A DNA stretch of 64,000 nt from Leptobrachium leishanense (lineage: Eukaryota; Chordata; Amphibia; Anura; Megophryidae): the NCBI GenBank assembly GCA_009667805.1, contig CM019064.1, positions 74,336,400 through 74,400,399 on the forward strand. The letters run 5' to 3'. Under the pieces are notes generated by a model that did not search any database, was not told the DNA's origin, and saw only the letters and a program-made list of their open reading frames with translations. Below, piece by piece: positions 32,671 through 42,977 of this stretch. How positions within the stretch are numbered: the stretch's first letter is position 1; each line of letters begins with the position of its first letter. The translations under genes were made by a program, and so were the position numbers.

Positions 32671-33003
32671 ATAGTGTGTTTATTATTGCAGAAGCCACTT
32701 GCACATCACAGCAATTCGATGAATTGCATCCCAGAGCTCCTGTGCCACATTCCCCATATGCAGCAAGGAATTCTGGGTAGGATATGCAAATGACCTCTGT
32801 CTCACTTTTATGCATCCTGGGTCTGTTATTACACAGAACCCTTAAATCAATGCTATGCCACACTGTGGCTTTCTAGCAGCGATAAGGTTTATGCAACTGG
32901 TCAAAGCCACTCCTAGGACAGCACTGTTTCGGGTTTGTTGGACCCTCATCAGCAGGAGCTAGGCATGATGACCAGTTGCAGTGTATGCTTGGGATCCATA
33001 GGA
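32671..33003 (-). mobile_element. Retrozyme-like short retroelement
   Basis: The minus strand runs from the hammerhead (32980 to 32892) into a non-coding body that includes TGCATAAACCTTATC, AACAGACCCAGGATGC and CATATGGGGAATG. It ends at CTTCTGCAATAATAAAC. A homologous body in the same order is at 51852-52095. No protein is encoded, so it must depend on another element's reverse transcriptase. Confidence 0.6.
32892..32980 (-). ncRNA. Hammerhead ribozyme, intact core (type I)
   Basis: The minus strand contains CTGATGA (32952-32946), stem II GGGT..ACCC with loop CCAACAA, GAAAC (32930-32926), a short stem III in AGTGCT, and GTC (32919-32917), the expected cleavage triplet. Stem I is long: CTCCTG pairs with CTAGGAG with one bulge, and TGACCAGTTGCA pairs perfectly with TGCAACTGGTCA (12 bp), with an internal loop between. 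All conserved core bases are present. Such motifs are known in amphibian repeats and Penelope-like elements. Confidence 0.85.
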
Positions 33004-33006
33004 TAG

Positions 33007-33030
33007 ATATATATATATATATATATATAT
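33007..33030. repeat. TA microsatellite
   Basis: Short (TA)n run between two retroelement-like segments. Confidence 0.9.
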
Positions 33031-33206
33031 AACACTGGGGACAGCACTCTCCAAAAATCCACTTTACATGCCCGGTGCAAAAAGCTCTCAAAAAATAAAC
33101 AATAGCACAAAAGAGAGGCACTCTGGGACTTTAAAAATAAAACAATAAACTTTAATAGAAACTACATAAATTCCGAAGTTTCGGCTCCTACTGAGCCTTT
33201 ATCAAG
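33031..33206 (-). repeat. Retroelement tail with hammerhead-like motif
   Basis: The minus strand gives the motif at 33205-33178, then TTTATGTAGTTTCTATTAAAG, poly(A)-type signals, and AGTCCCAGAGTGCC. The layout is as at 13398. It is truncated on its 5' side by the MITE fragment at 33207. Confidence 0.45.
33178..33205 (-). ncRNA. Hammerhead-like motif with U3/A8 core
   Basis: The minus strand reads TTGATAA, A, stem II (GGCTC-AGTAG-GAGCC), GAAAC. C3 and G8 are replaced by U and A, so the 3-8 pair stays complementary. The other core bases match. Confidence 0.5.
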
Positions 33207-33660
33207 GCACATATGGTGCCTGTTCGAGGGCAGTGAACTCCCCCATACAGAAGCAATGCTTCATCTATTCAGAAAACACAAAACAGCAGGGAATAGTTGC
33301 CGAAATGCCCTGCTGTTCAGTGGTTTCATTCGGCAGGTTTATTCAGGCGAATCCCATAGGCTTCAATGTTAAAAATATTCCAGTATTAATCCAATCTCTA
33401 ATAAACCATTTATTATTATTATAATCTGCAGTAAAAAGTCTCTTTATTCATAGATTTTTTTAGGATCTTTTAGGCATTTTGTGGGCTTTTTTGTCAAACT
33501 TTATGTCAGTTTTTTTTTTTTTAAATAGCAGTTTCTTTTTTCTGTAACAGACCTTTTTATTATCATTCATAGGATCTTATATGTAAATTCCAGACATTTT
33601 TGTTCAGTAGTTCTTTTGCAAATAGCGTTTCACTTTTCAAACTTTCATGCGTGGATAAGC
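33207..33660. mobile_element. TTATTCA-family long MITE, fragment
   Basis: Contains ATGGTGCCTGTTCGAGGGCA, TTGCCGAAATGCCCTGCTG, CCCATAGGCTTCAATG and AAAAAGTCTCTTTATT in the same order as 35230-35560. Both termini are lost. Confidence 0.6.
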
Positions 33661-33739
33661 ATTTTTAAATATTTATAATATGTTAGAGAAACTTCAAATG
33701 ATATGTCTTTAGAAATTCCCGTAGACTTTAATGGTAACT

Positions 33740-34600
33740 TCTGTTGATAATGAAGGCCAGGAACAACTCAGGTGGAGGGTCCGCCCTTGAGTTGCCTCTG
33801 AGGCCAGCACACAAGGAGTCAAGTTAGATAATCGGTTAAATCCGGAAGGTGAGTGGGCGGGGCCAAATGGAGTATTTAAAAGGTGCACGCGCAGTGACTC
33901 TGTGTGCCTTTTCTCCTGAGGTAACCTGGAGAGCAGCATCCCCACCATCCCTCCCTTTATTTATAGGGATTAGTCTGGGTGTTATTTAGGTGCGTTTAAC
34001 CCTTTAACGCCGCAGGACGTTCCATGACGTCCTGTTGGTGGGCGGGCTTTGAAGACGCGGGGTGTACATGTACGCCCCGCTGTCTTCAATGGGACCGCCT
34101 CAGCCCCTCCCCGAAGCCTGCGCGCGCTGACTCATAGTGCGCATTATTGGCTGCAGAGGGACGGCCTGAAATCAAACAGTCCCCTGCAGCCAACGATGCG
34201 TACTGCACGCCGGCTGCGGGGAGGGCTCAAAATTAGTGCCGCGCGACAGCACCTGTCGGCGAGGCGTACCTGTATGCCTCACCGGCGAAATCAACCCCTT
34301 AAGGGCGCCACCCCTGCGTCCTTAAGGGGTTAAGTGGGTTGGGTGATTGTGGGGTAATTTATTCCTCTTTGTCGCAGCGGGGGTTGGTAGGCAGTGCTGA
34401 GGTAGGTCTCGTTAGGATGGATAATTTGCTGGTTAGAAGTAAGTGAGATGGGAATGGAGTTAAGTTGGGTTTAGGTTTGGAAAGGTACAGGTCTCATACA
34501 GCACGGTCTTCTATTTTATATTGTTCATATTGTTATATTTTAAATATGGAGGATATTGAAAGCTGTGGCCTATAATAAATATTATTCCACAGAACCAGAT
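33740..34600 (+). promoter_or_regulatory. Possible LTR or promoter segment
   Basis: A TATA-like AGTATTTAAAAGG lies near 33871, followed by GTGACTCTGTGTGCC. About 700 bp later AATAAATATTATTCC (34574) is followed by a TGT-rich stretch. This promoter-then-poly(A) spacing suggests an LTR containing the MITE at 33996. No TG...CA ends or target duplication could be fixed. Confidence 0.25.
33996..34333. mobile_element. TTAA-ended MITE
   Basis: TTAACCCTTTAACGCCGCAG at the left and TCCTTAAGGGGTTAA at the right are inverted ends bounded by TTAA. The GC-rich interior has inverted blocks (GTACATGTACGCC). The piece at 38461-38620 (CTCGGGGACGGCCTGAA) resembles its interior. Confidence 0.6.
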
Positions 34601-35168
34601 TTTGTCGGTGTTTTATTATTTAGTTACGTTTACTTTGGGTCCTTGAGGGCGAATGGTCATCAGTGGGCAAATCAATCATATGACTGTAATTATTTGAAAA
34701 TGCTTACCAAGAGGAATTTAATGGAGGCTCTAGGTGGAAACAGGAGGTCGCTATGGGAAAATATAACCCTTAGCAGCTCCCTGTTATCAGCTTTATTACA
34801 AATGGGCTGATGTAGCATTAGCAGCAGCTAAAGCTGTTATAATAGGGAACGCAGGTAGAGACCAGCAGTAGCGCTGTGTGCCACCACTGATATCAGCTAC
34901 TGGAGTGCATAGGACTCCATGGAGTCAGGTGCAACTCTGTGTGAGCTCTACAAGGAGCTGTGGAGGGACAATAGGAACTATTTGTTTCCACGGTCCTACT
35001 GCATACAGACAGAGGAAATGGCAAATCTGAATGCCCACTGCAAAATCAAAATTGATTAACACTAGCCTCTGAATGCTGGTATTTTTTCCAGAAATACTGA
35101 CGTGAACCTGTAGGAATGAGCTATGATGTAATAGTTTGTTCTTCTCCATCTAGCCGTGATTTAACTAT
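34601..35168. other. Non-coding stretch
   Basis: No recognised gene or repeat terminus. Confidence 0.35.
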
Positions 35169-36020
35169 GGGGTTATTCAAAGAGATCCGAATTGTGTCCG
35201 AAAGGTAACGGAACAATGAAATTCAGAGTACGGTTACCTTTCCTGGCAATTCGGCTATTCAGAGAGCAGGCAGTTTGCCAAATCTTAGCGAATTGCCTGC
35301 ACATACGGTGCCTGTTCGAGGGCAGCGAAATCCCCATAGAGAAGCAATGCTTCGTCTATTCAGAGAACACCAAATAGCAGGGAAAAGTTGCCGAAATGCC
35401 CTGCTATTCGGTGGTTTCATTCGGCATAATTATTCAGACGAATCCCATAGGCTTCAATGTTAAAAATATTCCCGTTTTAATTCACTATCTAATAAACCGT
35501 TTAATATTATATTCTGCAATAAAAAGTCTCTGTATTTATAGATTTTTTTAGGATCTGTTATGCATTTTTTTCTCAATTTTTTTTTCTTTTAAATTGTGTT
35601 TTCTTTTTACTGTAACAGACCTTTTTATTATCATTCATTGGATTTTATATGTAAATTCCAGGCATTTTCGTTCAGTAGTTTTTTTGCAAACAGCATTTCA
35701 AATTTCAAACTTTCAAGCGTACTGTTTTTTCTGTTCTTTCACCTTATTCGTCTGCGTGTCGGGTTTTTTCGGCAGCTGCTCTGCGCTGTGATCGTTGGCT
35801 AGTTGGGTTTCTCTGGCGTGTTAATCCAACTGTTTCTGCGGGTTTTGGTGAGTGTTCGTCGGGTTTGTGGCGGGTTTTCCCTGCAGTACGGCGCCCCTGT
35901 GGTGCTTGCTGAATACACCGCAGGGTCGGCGAACTAGGATCGCCGAATCGCGCCGAATTGCAGGGAACGAAAAGTCACCGAACGTGCGTTTACTTTTTGA
36001 TTCTCTTTGAATAACCCTGA
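35169..36020. mobile_element. TTATTCA-family long MITE, complete, inverted
   Basis: GGGGTTATTCAAAGAGATCC at the left and AGAATCA..CTTTGAATAACCCTG at the right. The interior is in the reverse direction to 27248-28150 and contains subterminal hairpins (GAAAGGTAACGG; CACCGAACGTGCG). Confidence 0.75.
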
Positions 36021-36900
36021 AAGTATAGGAGACGTTCATTTACAATAATCTGTTGCAACAAAGCTGAAAGCAAAGCTTGCACCTTTTTGGAATAGCAGCT
36101 CGAGATGTTAAGCAAACGACTTGACCCGTTAGACTCATTAACTTAATGCACAGAAAAAATGGTCAGCGCCCAAGCCTATACCACCACCAGTTAACCAAAG
36201 CCAAAACCAGAAAATCAGTGGTTTCCCCCAAACCAGTGTGTCAACAATGTTAAAATACGTATCTGGTGGCGTGATGGTGATCGCTCTTGGATATCAGGTG
36301 GTTCCCTTATTTCATACCGTCCATATGGATAACATAAAAAGAAGCAAATGACATAATAGTGCAGAGCGTACTGTAAAATTATATACAGGAAAACTATTAT
36401 ATAGTGGTTCCACTCACAAATATAGAGCCCCAGCACTGGCTCTGTGTGGGTAGACGCATGCGGGTACTTTACTTCTTCACTCTTAAGGTAAGTTAAGGTA
36501 AGGTAAGGTTTTTGGTAAAGGAACTTCCTTCCAATGTAGAATATATGTGGAAATATAGAAAAACAAGGAGACTTCCTTGTGCAGATCCACCAAATATAAT
36601 ATTACAAATGTAAAATGTGGAACGCCAACTCACATTTGATGGAGATTAAGAACAAGCTCTTGGTGGAAGTGCCTATGGATTTAACAGGTTAAGTCCATGA
36701 AAACCCTTTTGAATTCCAGAACAGCGGGGACTTGTGCTTCATAAAAGAATTTATTTAAAACATATACAAAAGTAAAAAACAATATAACTGGCACAGCCAG
36801 ATGACCAGGACGCGTTTCGCCAGATTTTGTGTCTCAGAAACCAGCTGAGGAGGCCACAAAATCTGGATGCTTCCAGAGTGTTTCCTATATTTTATCAATA
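36021..36900 (-). repeat. Retroelement-like non-coding repeat with ribozyme relic
   Basis: The minus strand runs from the motif at 36851-36808 into TATTGTTTTTTACTTTTG, AAATAAATTC and a body ending near 36150. The order matches the other hammerhead-bearing repeats. No protein. A short GGTAA tandem lies near 36485-36510. Confidence 0.4.
36808..36851. ncRNA. Rearranged hammerhead-like motif
   Basis: The minus strand has ACAAAATCTGGCGAAACGCGTC: part of stem II, GAAAC, the self-complementary ACGCGT and GTC. The matching first half of the core, CTGAGGAGGCCACAAAATC, is present but on the plus strand (36845-36863). An inversion has split the motif. Confidence 0.5.
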
Positions 36901-37234
36901 TAATTGAGTTTTCATTCTTTAATCTAGAAGATAGTATGATACCCCAATGATGTCACGCAATGACTGACAAGTGAATCAGGAGGCCGCCACTTCCAAATCT
37001 TTACTGACATTTACTGTAGCTATTTTAGACTGAGGGACCGATTGTATAAAGGGCATATTTGATCCTATATTCTGTATATTGATTTTGTTTCTGAAAACTA
37101 CAAATATTTGTCAACCTTCAGTCTAGCCTGACCTCCCTCATAAGGCATATTTGCAAAATGTCTGACATTTCTTGTTGTTTCTCATGAATCACCTAGCTTT
37201 TAAAATCCGTTGCTTTTTTTCAGCTATTTTTGTT
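36901..37234. other. Non-coding stretch
   Basis: Nothing recognised. Confidence 0.35.
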
Positions 37235-38440
37235 TCTAATTTTTTTATTTATTTATTTATAAAGGATTTTACCAGGAAGGATACATTGAGATTTCTCTCG
37301 TTTTCAACTATGTCCTGGGTTCAGCAACATTAAATTGTTACAGAAAAACAAAGTAATAAAATGCAAAATATTTTTAAAAATTGCACAATTATACAGATTA
37401 ACAGAAAATAAATATATTCACTATGTTACATGTTTACAGGTGCATTCTGTATTGAGGTATGTTAATAGGGAGTTCTTAAGTGACATTAGACTGGGGAAGA
37501 TTTGATGGTGTCTAAGGTTATTCCATAATTGTGGTGCTCGGTAGGAAAATGAGGATCGAGCCACTGTCTTTTTGTATTGTGGTATTGCAAGTAAGTTGCA
37601 GGTCCTGGATCGGAGGTTATAGGATGAGAACTGCTGGGGGAAGCAGCCTATTCAGGTAGGGTGGTAGCTTCCCAGAAAAGCTCTTAAACACCAGGTTGGA
37701 AAGGGTGCATCTAGATTCCAGCGATGGCCAGTTTAGCTCTTTTAACATGTCACAATGGTGGGTCGCGTAGTTACATTGTAGCACAAAGCGGCAGAATGAG
37801 TTATACAATGTAGTAAGTTTATGAAGGTGTGTTTGCGGGGCAGTTGCATACACTACATATCCATATTCAAAAGCTGGCATAAGCATTTGCTGTACAATCT
37901 GCTTTCTTACCGCAGGGTTCAGGCAGGATTTGTTTCTGTACAGGGCACCTAGTATGGGGTAAAGTTTAGATGAGAGTTTTTCGATGTGGGGGCCAAAGGA
38001 TAGATTTGGGTCTAACCACATACCTAGATATTTGAGAGAAGTGACTGGTCAACATGTCATCTGATCTTGTCCTGACACCTAGATGGGGCGATTGCAGTTT
38101 GTGTAGGTTAGGTGCTGTACCAAAGAGCATCGTAACAGTTTTGTCAGTATTTAGAAAAAGTTTGTTGTCTCTGATCCACTTTTCTACCTTTGTGAATTGT
38201 TCTTGCAGCACAGCCTCCAGCTGTGGGAGATTTGGTTTGCTGGTATAGATTACAGTGTCGTCTGCGTACAGTTGAGGCTTTGCAGACATTGGGCAGATCA
38301 TTTATGAATATTGTGAATAGCAGGGGGCCAAGTATCGAGCCTTGGGGTACACCGCACATGACCGGGAGCTGCCAGAAATGGACACATATTGCGACCGATC
38401 AGATACATATGATTGAAACCAGGTTAGCATGTGATCACCA
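37235..38440 (-). mobile_element. LINE with (AAAT)n tail, 5'-truncated
   Basis: On the minus strand the 3' end reads GAGAAATCTCAATGTATCCT then TCCTGGTAAAATCC and a tail of ATAA repeats at 37240. The same tail occurs at 45744-45998, 52205-52252 and in the SINEs at 14884 and 61056. The 5' end stops near 38440. Confidence 0.85.
37617..38360 (-). pseudogene. LINE reverse transcriptase, C-terminal part
   Basis: Contains CGVPQGSILGPLLFTIFIND (RT motif B), LYADDTVIY (motif C with the catalytic Asp pair), a thumb-like segment (VEKWIRDNKLFLNTDKT), and a C-terminal MWLDPNLSFGPHIEKLSSK...SCLNPAVRK region. Frameshifts lie near 38285 and 38030. The type is a jockey/L2-like non-LTR reverse transcriptase; the precise clade is uncertain. 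Confidence 0.85.
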
Positions 38441-38750
38441 ATACCAGAGTTCTTAGGTTTTTGTAATCGCACGTCATTGGCTGCTCGGGGACGGCCTGAA
38501 CCAGTTAGTGGGTGTAGGCGAAGGAGGCCTATTGAAATCAGTGGGGCATACTATGCCGCCCTGTGACTTCAAGACCAAGCCGCCGCAGGGACAGCATAGT
38601 GTGCTCAGCAGAGGGAAAGTGTTAAGCTAACGCCTGGTGCTTTTTGTTTTTTAACTTGTACCCTTTCATTAATGTCCCAAATGTTAGGTGTTCTTGCTTC
38701 TTTTCACACACATTACATATTCTGAGCTTCACCCAAAAATACCACGCATC

Positions 38751-39643
38751 TGTAACGGTGGCCCCCTGCTTGGGCCATCGTGGTGGTTAGAAACAAGGAG
38801 TGAAGCCCTTAAGGCAGATGAGCTACTGACTGGACAGATAAATAAAACAGGCTAGTTTCTCCAAAACCAAGGAGCACCAAAAAACAGAACTGAATTGCCA
38901 CTAAGCTTTGAAGGTTAAGACTGACAAACTACTTAGGACACGCTCAGAAACAACCAATGTACGACAGTATATGAATTGTTCAGGCTGCAGGGAAGTCAAA
39001 CTGAAAGACTAGGCAATACAGGAACTAAACTCCACGTCAGGGCTACTCAGGAACCAGACAGACACAAGGGACAGGAGGACCAGAAGAACTAAAGGAATGT
39101 TAAGCTGGGGTAGGTCCTTTAGTTGGCCTCTAACTAGGGAGAATACCTCACAAAGTGATAACAGAGCAGTGGAACAAGAAGAGCGAGGGTAAACACAATA
39201 TATATAGACAGACTAACTCAAGAGGCCCTTATATGCGGCCTCTGAGTATACTAAACTAAGACAGACAAGGTACATGAAACATAAAACATACAAGAATGGT
39301 CATACAGGCAGAGGTTGGGAACAGATCAGCATATACAGTACCAGGAGTGGGCGGAAGGGATAGTCAGAAATACAGCCGAGGTCAAAACCAGAATACCATG
39401 AGACAGGAATGCTTTGCAGGAACATGAACCAAACAGAACCACCATGAAACTCCACAAACCGTCAATGAGGCTCTGTGCTGTTGGGAATATATAGGGAGTG
39501 GGACCATGATTGGTCCATGTGACCCCAGACCAGGAGACCATAACAGAACCCCAGATCAGCCCTAGACAGCACAGCCAGACACACCACAGGAAAAAAACAG
39601 ACATGAACCCTTCACCACCAGGGGGCAAGGCCGAGACGTGACA
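38751..39643. mobile_element. Solo LTR 1 (893 bp)
   Basis: TG at 38751 (TGTAACGGTGG) and CA at 39643 (GACGTGACA) are flanked by a perfect 5-bp duplication, GCATC (38746-38750 and 39644-39648). No internal region lies on either side, so it arose by recombination between two LTRs. Read in reverse it starts TGTCACGTCTCGG. Orientation is not certain. Confidence 0.85.
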
Positions 39644-39648
39644 GCATC

Positions 39649-41060
39649 CAGCTTCTTATTATAACAATAAGGCATATTTAGTTTTACAAAAACAAAATTG
39701 CAACACATAAGTATATAAAATCACACTGATACTATAGCCTAAAGATATTAAATATTATGGTAATGTTCAATTGTAAGGCAAGGCTTTTATGCTTTGTTTT
39801 AAATAAATTGTTTACTGCAACTGGAACCAGCTTGGTGTGCATTTCCTGTGACGGCGGGGTAACCATTCCGTCTGTTCTTATCCAAGGGAGCAGTAACATA
39901 TTTATGTGCCTACTATTTTCTTATATTTTGTGAGTGCAATCCAAAGGTGGCCTCTGTTATCTATACTTGAGTGTGTTATACTGCACCATGATGTGTTTCT
40001 GTATCTCTTTATAGAGTTTACTCCCCATTTTCGTTTTTTCTATATAATGTTCAATTGTACCCTAATTATATTCCATCTTCTACCAAACTGTATCACATGT
40101 TTTTTTAAATCTTTGAAAGGTCTTGACAAATACAGTAATGAATTTTTTTTTCCTTTTTTGTTGTCACTAGCTACCGCTTATTTTTTGTCTTCCTCTGTCG
40201 TTGTGTAAACTGAACTCAAGCCCCCGACTCTCTCCTCTTCAACACTCAATACAACGGCGGAAATTCACGTTACATGCTGAGAAGGTGGACAATGATGAGC
40301 ACAGATCTGGGGCCTGTGGGCCATCAAGGAAATGGGTTATTAAGGCAAATTTTAAAAACCACTATAATGTCCTTTGGAATAATATGTGTTTTCCCTCATA
40401 ATGAATACCAGTACTAACTAGAATGAAAGGAGATTTATAGTAACAGCGGAATATTTTTGTTCTCGTATCAAGAAATGACTATGCGGAAAAATTTAGAAAT
40501 CACACAGACTTGTAAAGATGGAAATATATTTAAATTATAGACTTTTAGAGGTCCTTTAGGCCTGGATTGTACTCTGTGTTAATTAGGCTCTTTGAGCTCC
40601 AGGTATCAATAACTAGTTTGATGTATTTCTACATTAAGATGCATTTCTGTTCCAAAATATAAAATCAGTACCTAGAGTATTGTTACAAACTAACAAATCC
40701 ATGCAAGTTATAATAGCTATGCAGAGAGGAAAAACAGGTAATTGCTGATTTTTCTAAAGAACAAGCATTAGCATTATTTTGTTGTAAATATATATTTATT
40801 CAAGTTTTCAGATAAAGCATTAGCATTATATGCAGCGAGGAAGGCTGCAGGATAGAAGTGGATGGAACTATAATATGTTTCAAGCCAACAAATCCTCTTG
40901 ACGGAGGACAAAGGAGAAGCAAATATTATATACCAAGTCCTGGATAAAGAGTTAGGTGACAAAAGAAAATAAACCTCAGCAAGGGGTGCTAAGGCTACAA
41001 GATTAGCAGCTGCCTCACCAATATAGACAGTGAAAAATAGATAGCATGGAGTAAAACTGG
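39649..41060. other. Stretch between the two solo LTRs
   Basis: AT-rich sequence with no recognised gene. A weak hammerhead-like trace (GGCTTGAAACA on the minus strand near 40858-40868) was judged too poor to call. Confidence 0.35.
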
Positions 41061-41065
41061 CAACG

Positions 41066-41953
41066 TGTAACGGTAGCTATATCGCTTCCCCAAGAGTAGC
41101 GGAGTTGAGATCCTTAAGGGCAACAATACTTTCTTGATTAACACAGAAATTGCATAAAATACAGGTTGTAAGTGTAACTCAAGAGCCCGGGACTAAAAGG
41201 ACTAGCTGAATTGCCTCTAGGCTCCGAGGGTTTCGAGACCGACAGAAAGCCTAGGACACGCACAGAAACCCCAATACGTGGAACGACAGTCCGTGAAGTA
41301 TTCAAGGTGCAGGGCAGTCAGAGATGCAGAAACCAATTGTTCTGGTAAATACTTAAGATTAGTAGATACCTGGTGACTCTCAGAATGTACTGGCTTGCAT
41401 ACAGGATTGTTATTGCTAATATGTATAGAGATGTGATTAGAAATAACATTAAACAGAAATAAACAACCGTTTGTTATCGTGGTCTTTGCAAAAACAATTA
41501 ACATGAGTAGTAGCCTGGGTAAAGGTACCCCGTAGGCTTACAAACGATACCCCTAAACGTGATGGGACAGAACCCAAACAGCGAGCGATCAACCCAGCAA
41601 CCAGCATAGGGTTAAATCACTAAAACACGCAAAGAGCGTAATATACACGATAGAGAGAGAGTGGTCAAAGCCAAGCCGGGTCAAATAACAGGAGCAGGAA
41701 TCTCATACAAAGCAGGGTCATCAACTGTAAATTCAGATACAGGAAGTAGCGGTGCGTGAAACAAACTCCACAGCAGGGCGACGAGGCAACTCCTCGAGCC
41801 CTGTTTTAAAGCCTGCGGCTCCTAGTGACCACACCTGACCCTGCCCCCTCAGATGCCGATCTGGCAGCAGAAAGTGCTGGCACCTGACCAGCCAGCGGTC
41901 CCCCTTCTTGCCCAGACCCCCCAGGGAGCACAGCGGGGGCTGAGGATGTAACA
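41066..41953. mobile_element. Solo LTR 2 (888 bp), same family
   Basis: TGTAACGGTAGC at the left and GATGTAACA at the right. The flanks CAACG (41061-41065) and CAATG (41954-41958) match at 4 of 5 bases. Internal blocks match LTR 1 (GACTGACAAA/GACCGACAGA, TAGGACACGC, CAGAAAC). More diverged, so an older or related subfamily insertion. Confidence 0.8.
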
Positions 41954-41958
41954 CAATG

Positions 41959-42806
41959 GTAAACCAGAAAAAACAAAGATTTTATTAGAAGTGTCGAAAA
42001 ACTTTAAAATTTTTATTTGAAGCATTAGTGGGTATTTTGATTTGTGTTCCCACTTAGGGGTGCTTCCGTAATTGGAGTATTGAACCTTGTTCCAATATTA
42101 CATACACTCTTATTGCTAATTGCAGCTTTGTTGATCACATATGAAATACACATGTTCCCCATAGACTGACCAGACCAAAGTTCACTCTTTAACACATTAT
42201 TGTAATTAGGGAGAAACCCAATACACATTGCCTGGCAACATATATCACTCAATTGGAGTATTGAACCTTGTTCCAATATTACATACACTCTTGTTGCTAA
42301 TTGCAGCTGGTATTAATGGGTTCAAGTAAATCAAAAGAGTATGAGGCATAATCGTTGATCACATATGTAATATACATGTTCCCCATGGATTAACCAGACC
42401 AAAGTTTACACTTTAACACATTATTGTAATTAGGGAGAAAAGAGTCAGGTTACATCTGTCAAAGTCAAAATTAACAATCAAGGTCTCAACAGAGACCCCA
42501 AAGTGGGTAATAGGACCCAAAAATAATAAACCTTTATTAATACCAAAATACAAATAGAACAAAAAAATAAATAAATGATTTGTGCTGAAAAAACAAACGT
42601 GCAAATATAAAAAACACAATGACACAAAGAATAAAAGAAAAGGAAAAAGAAAGGAATTCACCAGTTTCAGCAATGATTATGTAACAGAGTAATATGTAGC
42701 TACAATCCACAATTCTATACTAGATAGCTGGTGCTAGTTACAATTTGCACGTCGTTTTGGTTTTACTGTATATGTGCATTTCTTCGTGAAAAGTGTAGTG
42801 TCCCAG
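41959..42806. other. Tandemly duplicated non-coding stretch
   Basis: A block with ATTGGAGTATTGAACCTTG, TTCCAATATTACATACACTC and CCCATAGACTGACCAGACC occurs two to three times between 42070 and 42430. No gene. Confidence 0.55.
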
Positions 42807-42977
42807 AGTCCAAGGACCATATTACATAGTTAACGCTAACGTGTGAGCGTTAACGTTAGTTTTGGCGGCCCTAGCGCAGGCCGACCATATTACATTCCGA
42901 ACAGGTTAAAAAACCCGTAAGCGATTCAGATATTGTGCTTTTCAGTGTGAGCTTACTGTACTATGCATTACCTATGC

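Noticed and set aside
34049..34333. 94-residue open frame in the TTAA MITE
   Set aside because: Lies wholly in inverted-repeat MITE sequence with no protein features.
40855..40895. Hammerhead-like motif near GGCTTGAAACA (minus)
   Set aside because: Core G5 is changed and stem II pairs poorly; too weak to call.
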